5,402 nt of DNA from Gammaproteobacteria bacterium. Its GTDB lineage: Bacteria; Pseudomonadota; Gammaproteobacteria; GCA-001735895. A model generated the notes under the pieces. The model did no database searches. It was not told the DNA's origin and saw nothing but the letters and a program-made list of their open reading frames with translations. Numbering within the stretch: position 1 is the first letter of the stretch; each line of letters starts with the position of its first letter. This document shows, piece by piece, positions 1 to 5,402 of the stretch. The DNA lies in assembly GCA_029288195.1 (NCBI GenBank), contig JARFPR010000373.1:1-5402 (forward strand), written 5' to 3'. The position numbers were made by a program, and so were the translations under genes.

Positions 1-216
1 CTCGGCATGCGCGTGTGGAAGATTCGTATTGTCTCCGAGTTTGGTGGCAACCCCGGCTGGGGTACCAGCTACCTGCGCCTGGTGTTTGCCTTGCTTTCGA
101 TACTCTGTCTGGGCCTTGGGTATTTCTGGAGGCTTTTCAAACCGTATACCTGGCATGACAAACTCAGTCAGACCAGGGTTATAGATGTTTCAAGCCTGCC
201 CTCGCTTGAAAAATAG
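1..216 (+). CDS. RDD-family integral membrane protein, C-terminal end (5' truncated)
   Basis: The frame is open from base 1 and ends at TAG 214-216, giving 71 visible residues; the true start lies upstream of the window, so the ATG at 7 is internal. The visible part starts with GMRVWKIRIV-like residues, followed by a hydrophobic segment (about residues 23-43, with LSILCLGLGYFWRLF), then TWHDKLSQTRVI and a short polar tail. This is the usual end of RDD-family proteins: an MRVW strand, a last membrane helix, and a W-H-D-x-L-S-x-T conserved block. The family is small inner-membrane proteins of mostly unknown function, some linked to ion or amine transport. An RDD gene convergent with lptG is common in gammaproteobacteria. 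The last nine codons overlap the 3' end of lptG. Family is confident; function is not known. Confidence 0.85.
   Translation, partial: LGMRVWKIRIVSEFGGNPGWGTSYLRLVFALLSILCLGLGYFWRLFKPYTWHDKLSQTRVIDVSSLPSLEK
188..211. repeat. 8-bp inverted repeat in the overlap of the RDD gene and lptG
   Basis: TTTCAAGC (188-195) is the exact reverse complement of GCTTGAAA (204-211), with an 8-nt loop CTGCCCTC. The stem spans the convergent 3' ends, where neither gene leaves room for a separate terminator. No T-run follows the stem on either strand, so it is not a canonical intrinsic terminator. It may end or stabilise transcripts from either side, or be a coincidence of the dual coding. Confidence 0.4.
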
Positions 217-1296
217 TTCGCCACCAGGCCCTTGAGACTGTTTCCTTGCCAACAAGTAGAGAGCAAGTCCAAGAAACGTCATGATAGGTAACAGGGCTAT
301 TACCAACGCATTGATTTCGAACTGCGTTCCCAGTTGTATCACAAGGCGATCTACCACCACAAAGGCCAGGCCCAACAATATCCCGGTCAGCAGGCGCTGA
401 CCCGAACTGCCCTGTCGTTGAGAACCGAGCACAAACGGAAATGCCAGCAGGCACATTACAATAATGCTCAATGGTGCGAACAGCTTTTGCCAGAAAATCA
501 GTCGCTCGACTGCGTCATCCAGTTTACTTTCTTCAAGAAAGTTAAGATAGGCGCGTAAATCACGTGTCGACATTTGCCTGGGTTCTATCATCAGTACTTC
601 GAGCAATTGGAGCGACAGGTTGCCTTCATATAATATTTGATCGTAGCTAACCGTCTCCATTTTCTGGTCGCTGATTACTGATTTGCTGACCTGCTGTAAC
701 TCCCAACCCTGCTCCAACGGAATAGCTCGCTCGGCTTTTAAAACAGAGTGTAATTTCCCCTGTTTATCCAGTTCATATATTTCGATATCGCGTGCGACTC
801 CGTTTGGTAGAAGTTGACCAATATGCAATATTCTTGATTCGTCCTTCGTCCAGAGCCCCTCGCGGACAATGAGCGCCGATGTTTCTTCTTGCGCGAGATT
901 CTTAACGCTGCGTGCGTAAGTTTCACTGTCCGGTACCACCCAGTCAGCGAGCAGAAAATTAAGTACGGCAATAATCGCTGCTGCCTGAATAACCGGACTG
1001 ACTAATTTTGCCAGGGAAACCCCGGAAGCCTGCATGGCGACAATCTCGCTATTACTGGCCAGAGCACCCAAACCCAGTATGCTACCCAGCAGGACAGCCA
1101 ACGGCATAAATTCAACGACTTTCCTGGGTACGCTCAAAACCACAAATTTAGTTATTTGCAGGATGTCGTATTGCCCCTCGCCAAGATCATCAAGCTGGCC
1201 AACAAACAGGAATATCAGGCCGAGACCCACTAACGCCAGCAATGCAGTAAAGGTACCCAGATGAATCGTGCGAATAATATATCGACTAATTATCAC
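190..1296 (-). CDS. lptG: LPS export ABC transporter permease LptG
   Basis: This 368-residue protein is the LptG subunit of the LptB2FG exporter, which extracts lipopolysaccharide from the inner membrane and passes it to LptC-LptA. Three N-terminal membrane helices (about 12-34, 61-81, 99-121) are followed by a periplasmic beta-jellyroll domain (about 122-265) and three C-terminal helices (about 271-291, 301-321, 328-350). Diagnostic stretches include VGQLDDLGEGQYD, LSVPRKVVEFMPLAVLLG, the cytoplasmic coupling region SEIVAMQASG (83-92), and EGLWTKD in the periplasmic domain. Length is close to E. coli LptG (360), with about 17 extra C-terminal residues. The start is GTG (1294-1296), overlapping the lptF stop as GTGA; no strong Shine-Dalgarno is visible, so translation is probably coupled to lptF. 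The stop (190-192) lies inside the convergent RDD gene. Identification is secure. Confidence 0.97.
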   Translation of the reverse strand: MIISRYIIRTIHLGTFTALLALVGLGLIFLFVGQLDDLGEGQYDILQITKFVVLSVPRKVVEFMPLAVLLGSILGLGALASNSEIVAMQASGVSLAKLVSPVIQAAAIIAVLNFLLADWVVPDSETYARSVKNLAQEETSALIVREGLWTKDESRILHIGQLLPNGVARDIEIYELDKQGKLHSVLKAERAIPLEQGWELQQVSKSVISDQKMETVSYDQILYEGNLSLQLLEVLMIEPRQMSTRDLRAYLNFLEESKLDDAVERLIFWQKLFAPLSIIVMCLLAFPFVLGSQRQGSSGQRLLTGILLGLAFVVVDRLVIQLGTQFEINALVIALLPIMTFLGLALYLLARKQSQGPGGELFFKRGQA

Positions 1297-2390
1297 GTCG
1301 CAGATCCGGGCCTGAAAAACAACACGCCCTTGTTAAGTCGATACAGAAGCGCGCAGGTAAACGCGATAAATATCAAATGCACCCACCAGAAATTAACCAT
1401 CATGGGTATTACTCCTGCTTCCAGTTGAGCACGGGTCACCACGATCAGATTCAGGTAAACGATATAAACCATAAGCGCATATCCAACTTTTCCATAACGC
1501 CCCTGCCGAGGTGAAATATACGATAACGGCACTGCAAGCAATGCCAGAACAGTCAATACCACCGGAATTGTTATCCGCCATCGCAGTTCTATCTGGTCAT
1601 CCATTTGAGTGGAGGACCGGAGTTCGGGTATCGTTTTCTCGATACTGCGAACATCAGAGTCAATGGATTTAGTTTGCTTCTCAACTAGAATGCCATGCTG
1701 GTCATAGTCGATAATCTTGAAGTCCTTTTGACCGGCCACGCCTTCGACTCGCTGGCCGGGCCCTACCACCAGAAATAAATCACCACTCTGCTCATCCAGC
1801 TGTTGACGGCCATAGTTCGCAGTCTCCAGGATCATCGCATCCCGATCAGTCTGGCTGATTATTACATCCTGCAATTCAAGTTTGTCGGCACTTAACGTTT
1901 CCATAAAAAAAACCGTGTCGCCAGCTTCGCTCTGGTTAAATTGGCCTGGCTTTATTTGATGAAACTCGTGCTGGTTATTTTCCTGGTCAATAATCGCCCG
2001 TGCGTTACTCTGCATTTTTGCATTGAGCGACAGGCTGGCATAGCTGGTGAGCAAGAGCAACGGCAGCAGTACAATGACGACGGGCTTATAAAAATCACGA
2101 TAGCCGATACCACAGGCATTCATTACCACTATTTCGTGATCTTTATACATGCGGCCAAAGGTAAAAATAATACCCAGAAAAAAACTGATCGGCAGCAACA
2201 AGACCAACATGTTGACAGACTGGCTCAACATGACTGGCCACAGTGCCTGTTGGGGGATGTCACCGTCGGCAATATCAGCCAAAACCCTGCCCAGGGCGTT
2301 ACTCATCAGAATAATATATAAAACCAGCATCGTGGCGGCGCTGGTTTTAATAATTTCCCGCGACAGGTATGTGGTTATGATGTTATTCAT
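1293..2390 (-). CDS. lptF: LPS export ABC transporter permease LptF
   Basis: This 365-residue protein is the partner permease of LptG in the LptB2FG complex. Membrane helices lie at about 15-38, 56-79 and 99-121, then a periplasmic domain (about 122-265) with GQF, TVFFMETL and DFKIIDYDQ, then helices at about 271-291, 301-318 and 329-350. The cytoplasmic coupling segment reads HEIVVMNACG (85-94), matching the E. coli LptF ESEITVMHACG region. ELRWRITIPVVL and VPLSYISPRQGRYGK (286-301) are also typical. The N-terminus MNNIITTYLSREIIKT aligns with E. coli MIIIRYLVRETLKS, supporting ATG at 2388-2390; the upstream Shine-Dalgarno is weak. It is first in a two-gene lptFG unit, divergent from pepA, and its TGA overlaps the lptG GTG by 4 bp. 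Paralogy with LptG could confuse naming, but gene order and motifs support LptF. Confidence 0.96.
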   Translation of the reverse strand: MNNIITTYLSREIIKTSAATMLVLYIILMSNALGRVLADIADGDIPQQALWPVMLSQSVNMLVLLLPISFFLGIIFTFGRMYKDHEIVVMNACGIGYRDFYKPVVIVLLPLLLLTSYASLSLNAKMQSNARAIIDQENNQHEFHQIKPGQFNQSEAGDTVFFMETLSADKLELQDVIISQTDRDAMILETANYGRQQLDEQSGDLFLVVGPGQRVEGVAGQKDFKIIDYDQHGILVEKQTKSIDSDVRSIEKTIPELRSSTQMDDQIELRWRITIPVVLTVLALLAVPLSYISPRQGRYGKVGYALMVYIVYLNLIVVTRAQLEAGVIPMMVNFWWVHLIFIAFTCALLYRLNKGVLFFRPGSAT

Positions 2391-2548
2391 TGCTGAATAG
2401 AGATCCGATTCATTAAACCTGTATCAGTCTGAATGCCGGTTACTTAAACCAGGCTGAATAATCGCAGGATTTTTATACATACGACTGGTTTTTTTTAGCA
2501 CTTCACGTATCTTATCGCGTAATTAAAGCTACCAACACCGGGAAAGTC
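2391..2548. promoter_or_regulatory. Divergent lptF / pepA control region
   Basis: This 158-bp AT-rich spacer separates the starts of lptF (minus) and pepA (plus), so it should hold promoters for both operons. Weak -10-like hexamers can be picked: on the minus strand TTTAAT (complement of 2412-2417) and TATAAA (complement of 2472-2477); on the plus strand TATCTT (2508-2513). None has a convincing -35 at 16-18 bp. An 8-T tract (2489-2496) sits near the middle. A GGGAAAG (2540-2546) just before the pepA ATG is its plausible, modest ribosome-binding site. The region's role is inferred from gene layout; the individual boxes are guesses. Confidence 0.5.
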
Positions 2549-4036
2549 ATGGAATTCGGTCTTAAACATAATACACCTGAAAATGCGCGCAGCGCCTGTC
2601 AAATTATAACTGTTTCCCAGGCGCGAAAACTATCCCGCAGCGGGCAGCGAGTTGACAAGGCGAGCAAGGGATTCCTGACTTCGATCACCAGGCGTGGCGA
2701 CATGGAAGGAAAGCTGGGACAAACGCTGCTGCTGCCCGACGTTCCCGGAATTTCAGCTCAACGCGTTTTATTGGTTGGCTGTGGCAAGGAAAGCGACATG
2801 AATGAACGCAACTTTACCAGGTTGATCAACTCGATCGTGAGCGCACTATCCGCTAGCGGCGCCCGTGATGCTGAATTATATCCCGCAGACATTACCTTAA
2901 AGGGGCGTGACCTGGCCTGGAAAATCCGCCAGGCGACGTTGCTTGTGAACAATAGCGAGTATCGTTTCGATCAGCTAAAAAGCGGCAAAACTTCAGCAAG
3001 CAAGGGCTTGCGCAGGCTTAACCACAATCTGCCGAGGAGTGATGCAAGCAAGGCAAAGCAGGCGATCAGCGAAGCACAGGCGATCAGCGCAGGCATGAGT
3101 ATCGCCCGCGACCTTGGCAACCTGCCGGCAAACATATGTACTCCGACCTACATCGCCAGGCAGGCCAGGCTGGTAGCCAAGGGAGAGAAACGACTGCGTG
3201 TCAACGTGCTTGACGAGGCTGCCATGAGGCGGCTGAAAATGGGATCCCTGCTCTCGGTGAGTGCGGGTAGCCGACAGCCGGCTAAATTGATTTGCATGGA
3301 ATACCGTGGTGCTGCAGCCAAGGAACAACCGATAGCACTGGTGGGTAAAGGTGTTACTTTCGATACCGGCGGGATATCGCTAAAGCCCGGTGCCGCAATG
3401 GATGAAATGAAATTTGATATGTGCGGTGCGGCGTCGGTAGTCGGAACACTAAAGGCCGTCACACAGATGCAGTTGCCGATAAACGTGGTCGGAATTATTC
3501 CCGCCACCGAAAACATGCCCGACGGACTTGCCACCAAGCCGGGTGATATCGTCACCAGCATGTCAGGACAAACCATCGAGATTCTCAATACCGATGCCGA
3601 GGGACGCCTGATTCTTTGTGACGCCCTGACCTATGCAGGCAAATTCAAGCCCCGTTGTGTTATCGATATTGCTACCTTGACGGGTGCCGCCATAATTGCA
3701 CTCGGCAAGGTTCCTTCAGCGGTGCTCGGTAATAATCGCGCATTGATCGACGGCCTGATAAAGAGCGGACTACAAATTGAAGATAAAATCTGGGAGCTGC
3801 CGCTGTGGGACGAATACCAGGACCAGCTCAAAAGTAATTTCGCCGATATGGCCAATATCGGCGGTCGCGATGCCGGCACCATAACCGCGGCCTGTTTCCT
3901 GTCTCGTTTTACCCGGGATTACAAATGGGCGCACCTTGATATTGCAGGGACCGCGTGGAAATCGGGAGAAGAGAAGGGTTCTACCGGACGTCCTGTCCCG
4001 CTACTCACCCAGTACATACTCAACCAGATCAAGTAA
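2549..4036 (+). CDS. pepA: Leucyl aminopeptidase PepA (peptidase M17)
   Basis: This 495-residue protein (E. coli PepA is 503) is a cytosolic hexameric dizinc/manganese aminopeptidase that removes N-terminal residues from peptides. The N-terminal domain (about 1-165) carries GQTLLLPDVPG and VLLVGCGKE; the catalytic domain (about 175-495) begins with ARDLGNLPANICTP. By alignment from memory with E. coli PepA, the metal ligands are K267, D272, D290, D349 and E351 and the catalytic pair is K279 and R353. They lie in VGKGVTFDTGGISLKP, MKFDMCGAA and the M17 signature NTDAEGRL (347-354). All are intact. The start MEFGLKHNTPENARSAC matches the E. coli N-terminus. In E. coli PepA also binds DNA at carAB and at the cer recombination site; whether this one does cannot be read here. 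It heads the pepA-holC-small ORF operon, and its TAA shares one base with the holC ATG. Confidence 0.97.
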   Translation: MEFGLKHNTPENARSACQIITVSQARKLSRSGQRVDKASKGFLTSITRRGDMEGKLGQTLLLPDVPGISAQRVLLVGCGKESDMNERNFTRLINSIVSALSASGARDAELYPADITLKGRDLAWKIRQATLLVNNSEYRFDQLKSGKTSASKGLRRLNHNLPRSDASKAKQAISEAQAISAGMSIARDLGNLPANICTPTYIARQARLVAKGEKRLRVNVLDEAAMRRLKMGSLLSVSAGSRQPAKLICMEYRGAAAKEQPIALVGKGVTFDTGGISLKPGAAMDEMKFDMCGAASVVGTLKAVTQMQLPINVVGIIPATENMPDGLATKPGDIVTSMSGQTIEILNTDAEGRLILCDALTYAGKFKPRCVIDIATLTGAAIIALGKVPSAVLGNNRALIDGLIKSGLQIEDKIWELPLWDEYQDQLKSNFADMANIGGRDAGTITAACFLSRFTRDYKWAHLDIAGTAWKSGEEKGSTGRPVPLLTQYILNQIK

Positions 4037-4449
4037 TGACACGGATCGATTTCTACCAGTTAAACCCCGAACGCAGTCGCTACGACCAGGTGGTTTGCCA
4101 GTTGTGCCAGAAGGCTTATGAAAACAAGCAGCTCACCCTGTTGCTGACCCAAAGCCAGCAGCAAAGCGAACATCTCGACAAAAGACTGTGGACTTACTCT
4201 GACGAAACTTTTCTACCTCACGACAGAGAGGAAACAGATGGCCTTGTCACCCCTATTCTGATTCATGACAATCCCGATCCGGGCGGCGATCGTCAACTGC
4301 TTATCAATTTATCCACATCGGTACCGACCTACTTCGCTCAATTTGAGCGCGTCATCGAACTGGTAACCGAGGAAAACAAGACGCAGGCGCGTGCACACTA
4401 CAGTTACTACAAGGAACGCGGTTATCCACTTAAGCACATCAATTTATGA
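4036..4449 (+). CDS. holC: DNA polymerase III subunit chi (HolC)
   Basis: Chi is a clamp-loader accessory subunit that binds psi (HolD) and contacts single-strand DNA-binding protein, linking the replicase to SSB-coated lagging strand. The protein is 137 residues against 147 in E. coli. Visible family traits are the N-terminal RIDFYQL strand, HLDKRLWTYSDETFLPHD (46-63; E. coli has a LDEALW..ESFVPHN equivalent), PILIHDNPDPGGDRQLLINL (73-92), and the C-terminal ARAHYSYYKERGYPLKHI. The start is the ATG at 4036-4038 in a TAATG junction with pepA. The frame is open further upstream, but that extension lies inside pepA and has no HolC-like residues. No clear Shine-Dalgarno is seen, consistent with coupling to pepA. 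It overlaps the next gene by 4 bp (ATGA). Confidence 0.93.
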   Translation: MTRIDFYQLNPERSRYDQVVCQLCQKAYENKQLTLLLTQSQQQSEHLDKRLWTYSDETFLPHDREETDGLVTPILIHDNPDPGGDRQLLINLSTSVPTYFAQFERVIELVTEENKTQARAHYSYYKERGYPLKHINL

Positions 4450-4730
4450 GCGATCAAAAAGACATTCCGGTTCTAACCGACATGATTGAAAAAGGTATCG
4501 AGATCAAGATGTCGGATCTGGGCCTCGACGAGAGCCCGGATAGCGGAACCGCAGAACCTTTCATTGTAGATTCCGAAACCGAAATCGCCTCCTCTGAAGC
4601 GGAGGCCATGGACCCGTTCGAAGATAACCCGGCACTCGAAAAAGCCATCCGTCGAATTCTCGATGAACATACGGAACTCGCCTGGCAGGAAATCAAGCTC
4701 GTAATCCGACGCCACCTCGACAAACTCTGA
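4446..4730 (+). CDS. Small acidic protein of unknown function between holC and valS
   Basis: This 94-residue protein has no function I can assign. It begins with MSDQKDIPVLTDMIEKG, where IPVLTD (7-12) looks like a conserved short motif. A low-complexity acidic linker follows (about 24-62), with some 13 Asp/Glu and almost no basic residues. It ends with a predicted amphipathic helix, about 62-94, containing ALEKAIRRILDEH and LAWQEIKLVIRRHLDKL. There is no signal peptide or membrane segment, so it is probably cytosolic. The ATGA overlap with holC indicates co-translation in the pepA-holC operon, and a small ORF at this place is common in gammaproteobacteria. A similar IPVLT N-terminus occurs, as I recall, in DUF2486-type proteins near holC in Burkholderia; I could not check this. 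Its synteny hints at a link to chi or the replicase, but that is inference only. Confidence 0.82.
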   Translation: MSDQKDIPVLTDMIEKGIEIKMSDLGLDESPDSGTAEPFIVDSETEIASSEAEAMDPFEDNPALEKAIRRILDEHTELAWQEIKLVIRRHLDKL

Positions 4731-4784
4731 TCAACTCAATTAGTAAAGATGGCCAGAAGAATCCTGGCACTCATGCGTATCCCA

Positions 4785-4933
4785 GGCACCTCGGGGGAGT
4801 AGTTCCGCAAAAGCCGCTCCCAACCGGTGCAAGCACCGGTTGGTCCATCCATGGAATCGCTTGGAGCCCGATGCGTCGGACCGCGACATCCATGCCTCGC
4901 TACACTTTTGCGGAACTACTCCCCCGAGGTGCC
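4785..4933. repeat. 149-bp palindromic element with perfect 29-bp terminal arms
   Basis: The left arm (4785-4813, beginning GGCACCTCGGGGGAG) and right arm (4905-4933, ending CTCCCCCGAGGTGCC) are exact reverse complements over all 29 bases. They flank a 91-nt centre that holds its own 11-bp hairpin (4820-4843). No target-site duplication is obvious at the ends. Size and structure fit a MITE- or REP/BIME-like non-autonomous intergenic repeat. Perfect arms imply a recent arrival, gene conversion or selection for the fold. As RNA it would make a long hairpin in the 3' region of the holC operon transcript. Copy number elsewhere in the genome is unknown. Confidence 0.85.
4820..4843. repeat. 11-bp hairpin inside the first palindromic element
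   Basis: CCAACCGGTGC (4820-4830) and GCACCGGTTGG (4833-4843) are exact reverse complements separated by only AA, so the innermost pairs would open to form the loop. It lies just inside the left arm and is nested in the larger palindrome. No T-tract follows, so it is not a standard terminator. Confidence 0.8.
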
Positions 4934-4944
4934 GATTGCTTCCT

Positions 4945-5057
4945 GGGTGTGGGCGCTGGTATTTCTTTTCAGAACGCTGCGCGACAGGGATGTCGCGCGC
5001 GAGCCTACATGGATTTATTCACGGCGATTCTGAAAAGAAATACCAGCGTCCGCACCC
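4945..5057. repeat. 113-bp palindromic element with 30-bp arms (28/30 matching)
   Basis: The left arm (4945-4974) and right arm (5028-5057) are reverse complements with two mismatches. The inner 21 bases, CGCTGGTATTTCTTTTCAGAA at 4954-4974, match perfectly. The 53-nt centre contains an 8-bp hairpin (4979-4998) and then GCCTACATGGATTTATTCACGG. That last phrase resembles intergenic repeats I recall from several gammaproteobacterial genomes, which I could not verify here. It starts 11 bp after the first element and ends 64 bp before the valS -10 box. A short non-autonomous repeat is the best reading. Confidence 0.82.
4979..4998. repeat. 8-bp GC-rich hairpin inside the second palindromic element
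   Basis: GCGCGACA (4979-4986) pairs with TGTCGCGC (4991-4998) around a GGGA tetraloop. It sits in the centre of the larger palindrome. The complementary strand of the first element has a near copy at 4881-4900 (16 of 20 bases), suggesting this is a shared core of the repeat family. Confidence 0.8.
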
Positions 5058-5121
5058 TTGCTGGAATTATCTCAACGGCCGAACGCATATAGAAACAGTG
5101 CATTTTTCGAGGGGGGCACGG

Positions 5122-5127
5122 TATAAT
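5122..5127 (+). promoter_or_regulatory. Putative sigma-70 -10 box for valS
   Basis: TATAAT at 5122-5127 is an exact -10 consensus, 29 bp before the valS ATG. The -35 position at 17-bp spacing (5099-5104, TGCATT) matches TTGACA poorly, and the spacer contains six consecutive G (5111-5116). Transcription would start near 5133-5135, giving a leader of about 22-24 nt. It suggests valS has its own promoter downstream of the repeats rather than relying on read-through from pepA-holC. Confidence 0.6.
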
Positions 5128-5156
5128 CGCGCCCTTTGATTTGCGCCACCGAGTTG

Positions 5157-5402
5157 ATGGAAAAAACCTACGACCCACAGTCAATAGAAGAAACCTGGTA
5201 CCAGCGCTGGGAAGATAAGGGTTACTTCGCCGCCGACGGAGAGGGTGATCCGTATTGCATCGTGATCCCGCCACCCAACGTGACTGGCAGTCTGCATATG
5301 GGTCACGCGTTCCAGGACACAATCATGGACACGCTGATCCGCTATCACCGCATGAAGGGCAACAATACCCTGTGGCAACCGGGTACGGATCATGCCGGTA
5401 TC
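5157..5402 (+). CDS. valS: Valyl-tRNA synthetase, N-terminal 82 codons (3' truncated)
   Basis: ValS is a class I aminoacyl-tRNA synthetase that charges tRNA-Val and edits misactivated threonine; the full enzyme is about 950 residues, so under a tenth is visible. The N-terminus MEKTYDPQSIEETWYQRWE is nearly that of E. coli ValS (MEKTYNPQDIE...). The ATP-binding HIGH-type motif is PPPNVTGSLHMGHAF (38-52, HMGH at 47-50), followed by DTIMDTLIRYHRMKGNNTLW and PGTDHAGI. The ATG at 5157-5159 is chosen from this alignment; an in-frame TTG lies immediately before it. The Shine-Dalgarno is weak (GAG at 5151-5153, very close to the start). The gene continues past the window; the KMSKS motif and editing domain are outside it. 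Confidence 0.97.
   Translation, partial: MEKTYDPQSIEETWYQRWEDKGYFAADGEGDPYCIVIPPPNVTGSLHMGHAFQDTIMDTLIRYHRMKGNNTLWQPGTDHAGI

Larger units (their letters stand above)
4731..5156. other. Noncoding stretch with two palindromic elements before valS
   Basis: This 426-bp gap follows the small ORF. It opens with about 54 bp containing two short overlapping stems (4752-4756 with 4764-4768; 4763-4767 with 4782-4786) but no T-run terminator. Two large palindromic elements follow (4785-4933 and 4945-5057), then about 64 bp leading to the valS -10 box. Short open frames occur here in several frames at once, but they cross the palindromes and resemble no protein family, so I treat the region as noncoding. 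Confidence 0.8.

Noticed and set aside
1941..2400. Plus-strand open frames of 126 and 83 codons opposite lptF
   Set aside because: Translations are Gln/His-rich or otherwise unlike a protein family, and they are antisense to a confidently identified gene.
2993..3588. Minus-strand open frames of 111 and 146 codons
   Set aside because: They are shadows of the conserved catalytic coding sequence of pepA.
3955..4035. Upstream in-frame start that would lengthen HolC by 27 residues
   Set aside because: The extra part lies inside the pepA coding region, and the HolC family N-terminus matches the ATG at 4036.
4731..4784. Intrinsic terminator after the pepA-holC operon
   Set aside because: Only 5-bp stems are present and no T-run follows either one.
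4827..5139. Overlapping plus-strand open frames of 68, 99 and 73 codons in all three frames
   Set aside because: They run across the two palindromic elements, overlap one another, lack protein-like composition or a ribosome-binding site, and are best explained by the repeat sequence.
5154..5156. TTG as the start of valS
   Set aside because: The ATG directly after it gives the family N-terminus MEKTY, and the TTG would leave even less room for a ribosome-binding site.
5005..5393. Minus-strand open frames of 105 and 70 codons
   Set aside because: They are antisense to the secure valS start and its promoter and show no family resemblance.

Overview
The window looks like a chromosomal housekeeping segment of a gammaproteobacterium. 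The products are closely similar to remembered E. coli proteins (LptF, LptG, PepA, HolC, ValS). The order lptG-lptF <> pepA-holC-small ORF-valS is the conserved arrangement in Pseudomonas-like and other gammaproteobacteria. An RDD-family membrane protein convergent with lptG also fits that group. Genus or order cannot be fixed from this sequence. I see no rRNA, tRNA, CRISPR array or transposase gene.

Layout. (1) 1-216, plus strand: the C-terminal end of an RDD-family membrane protein, whose last codons overlap the convergent lptG by 27 bp. (2) 2390-190, minus strand: lptF and lptG, the two permease subunits of the LPS-transport ABC exporter, overlapping by 4 bp. (3) 2391-2548: an AT-rich divergent control region. 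(4) 2549-4730, plus strand: pepA (M17 leucyl aminopeptidase), holC (DNA polymerase III chi) and a 94-codon acidic protein of unknown function, joined by 1-bp and 4-bp overlaps, so probably one translationally coupled operon. (5) 4731-5156: a noncoding stretch with two adjacent palindromic repeat elements, 149 bp with perfect 29-bp terminal arms and 113 bp with 30-bp arms (28/30 matching). A perfect TATAAT box follows. (6) 5157-5402, plus strand: the first 82 codons of valS (valyl-tRNA synthetase), running off the window.

The genes serve LPS transport to the outer membrane (LptFG), peptide turnover (PepA), replication (HolC) and translation (ValS); their linkage is conserved rather than a single pathway. 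The part not explained by standard genes is the pair of palindromic elements between the small ORF and valS. They look like short non-autonomous (MITE- or REP-like) intergenic repeats. They share an internal hairpin-like core in opposite orientations (16/20 identical) and each contains a CATGGAT motif, which suggests two members of one superfamily inserted side by side. No new multi-gene system is evident.
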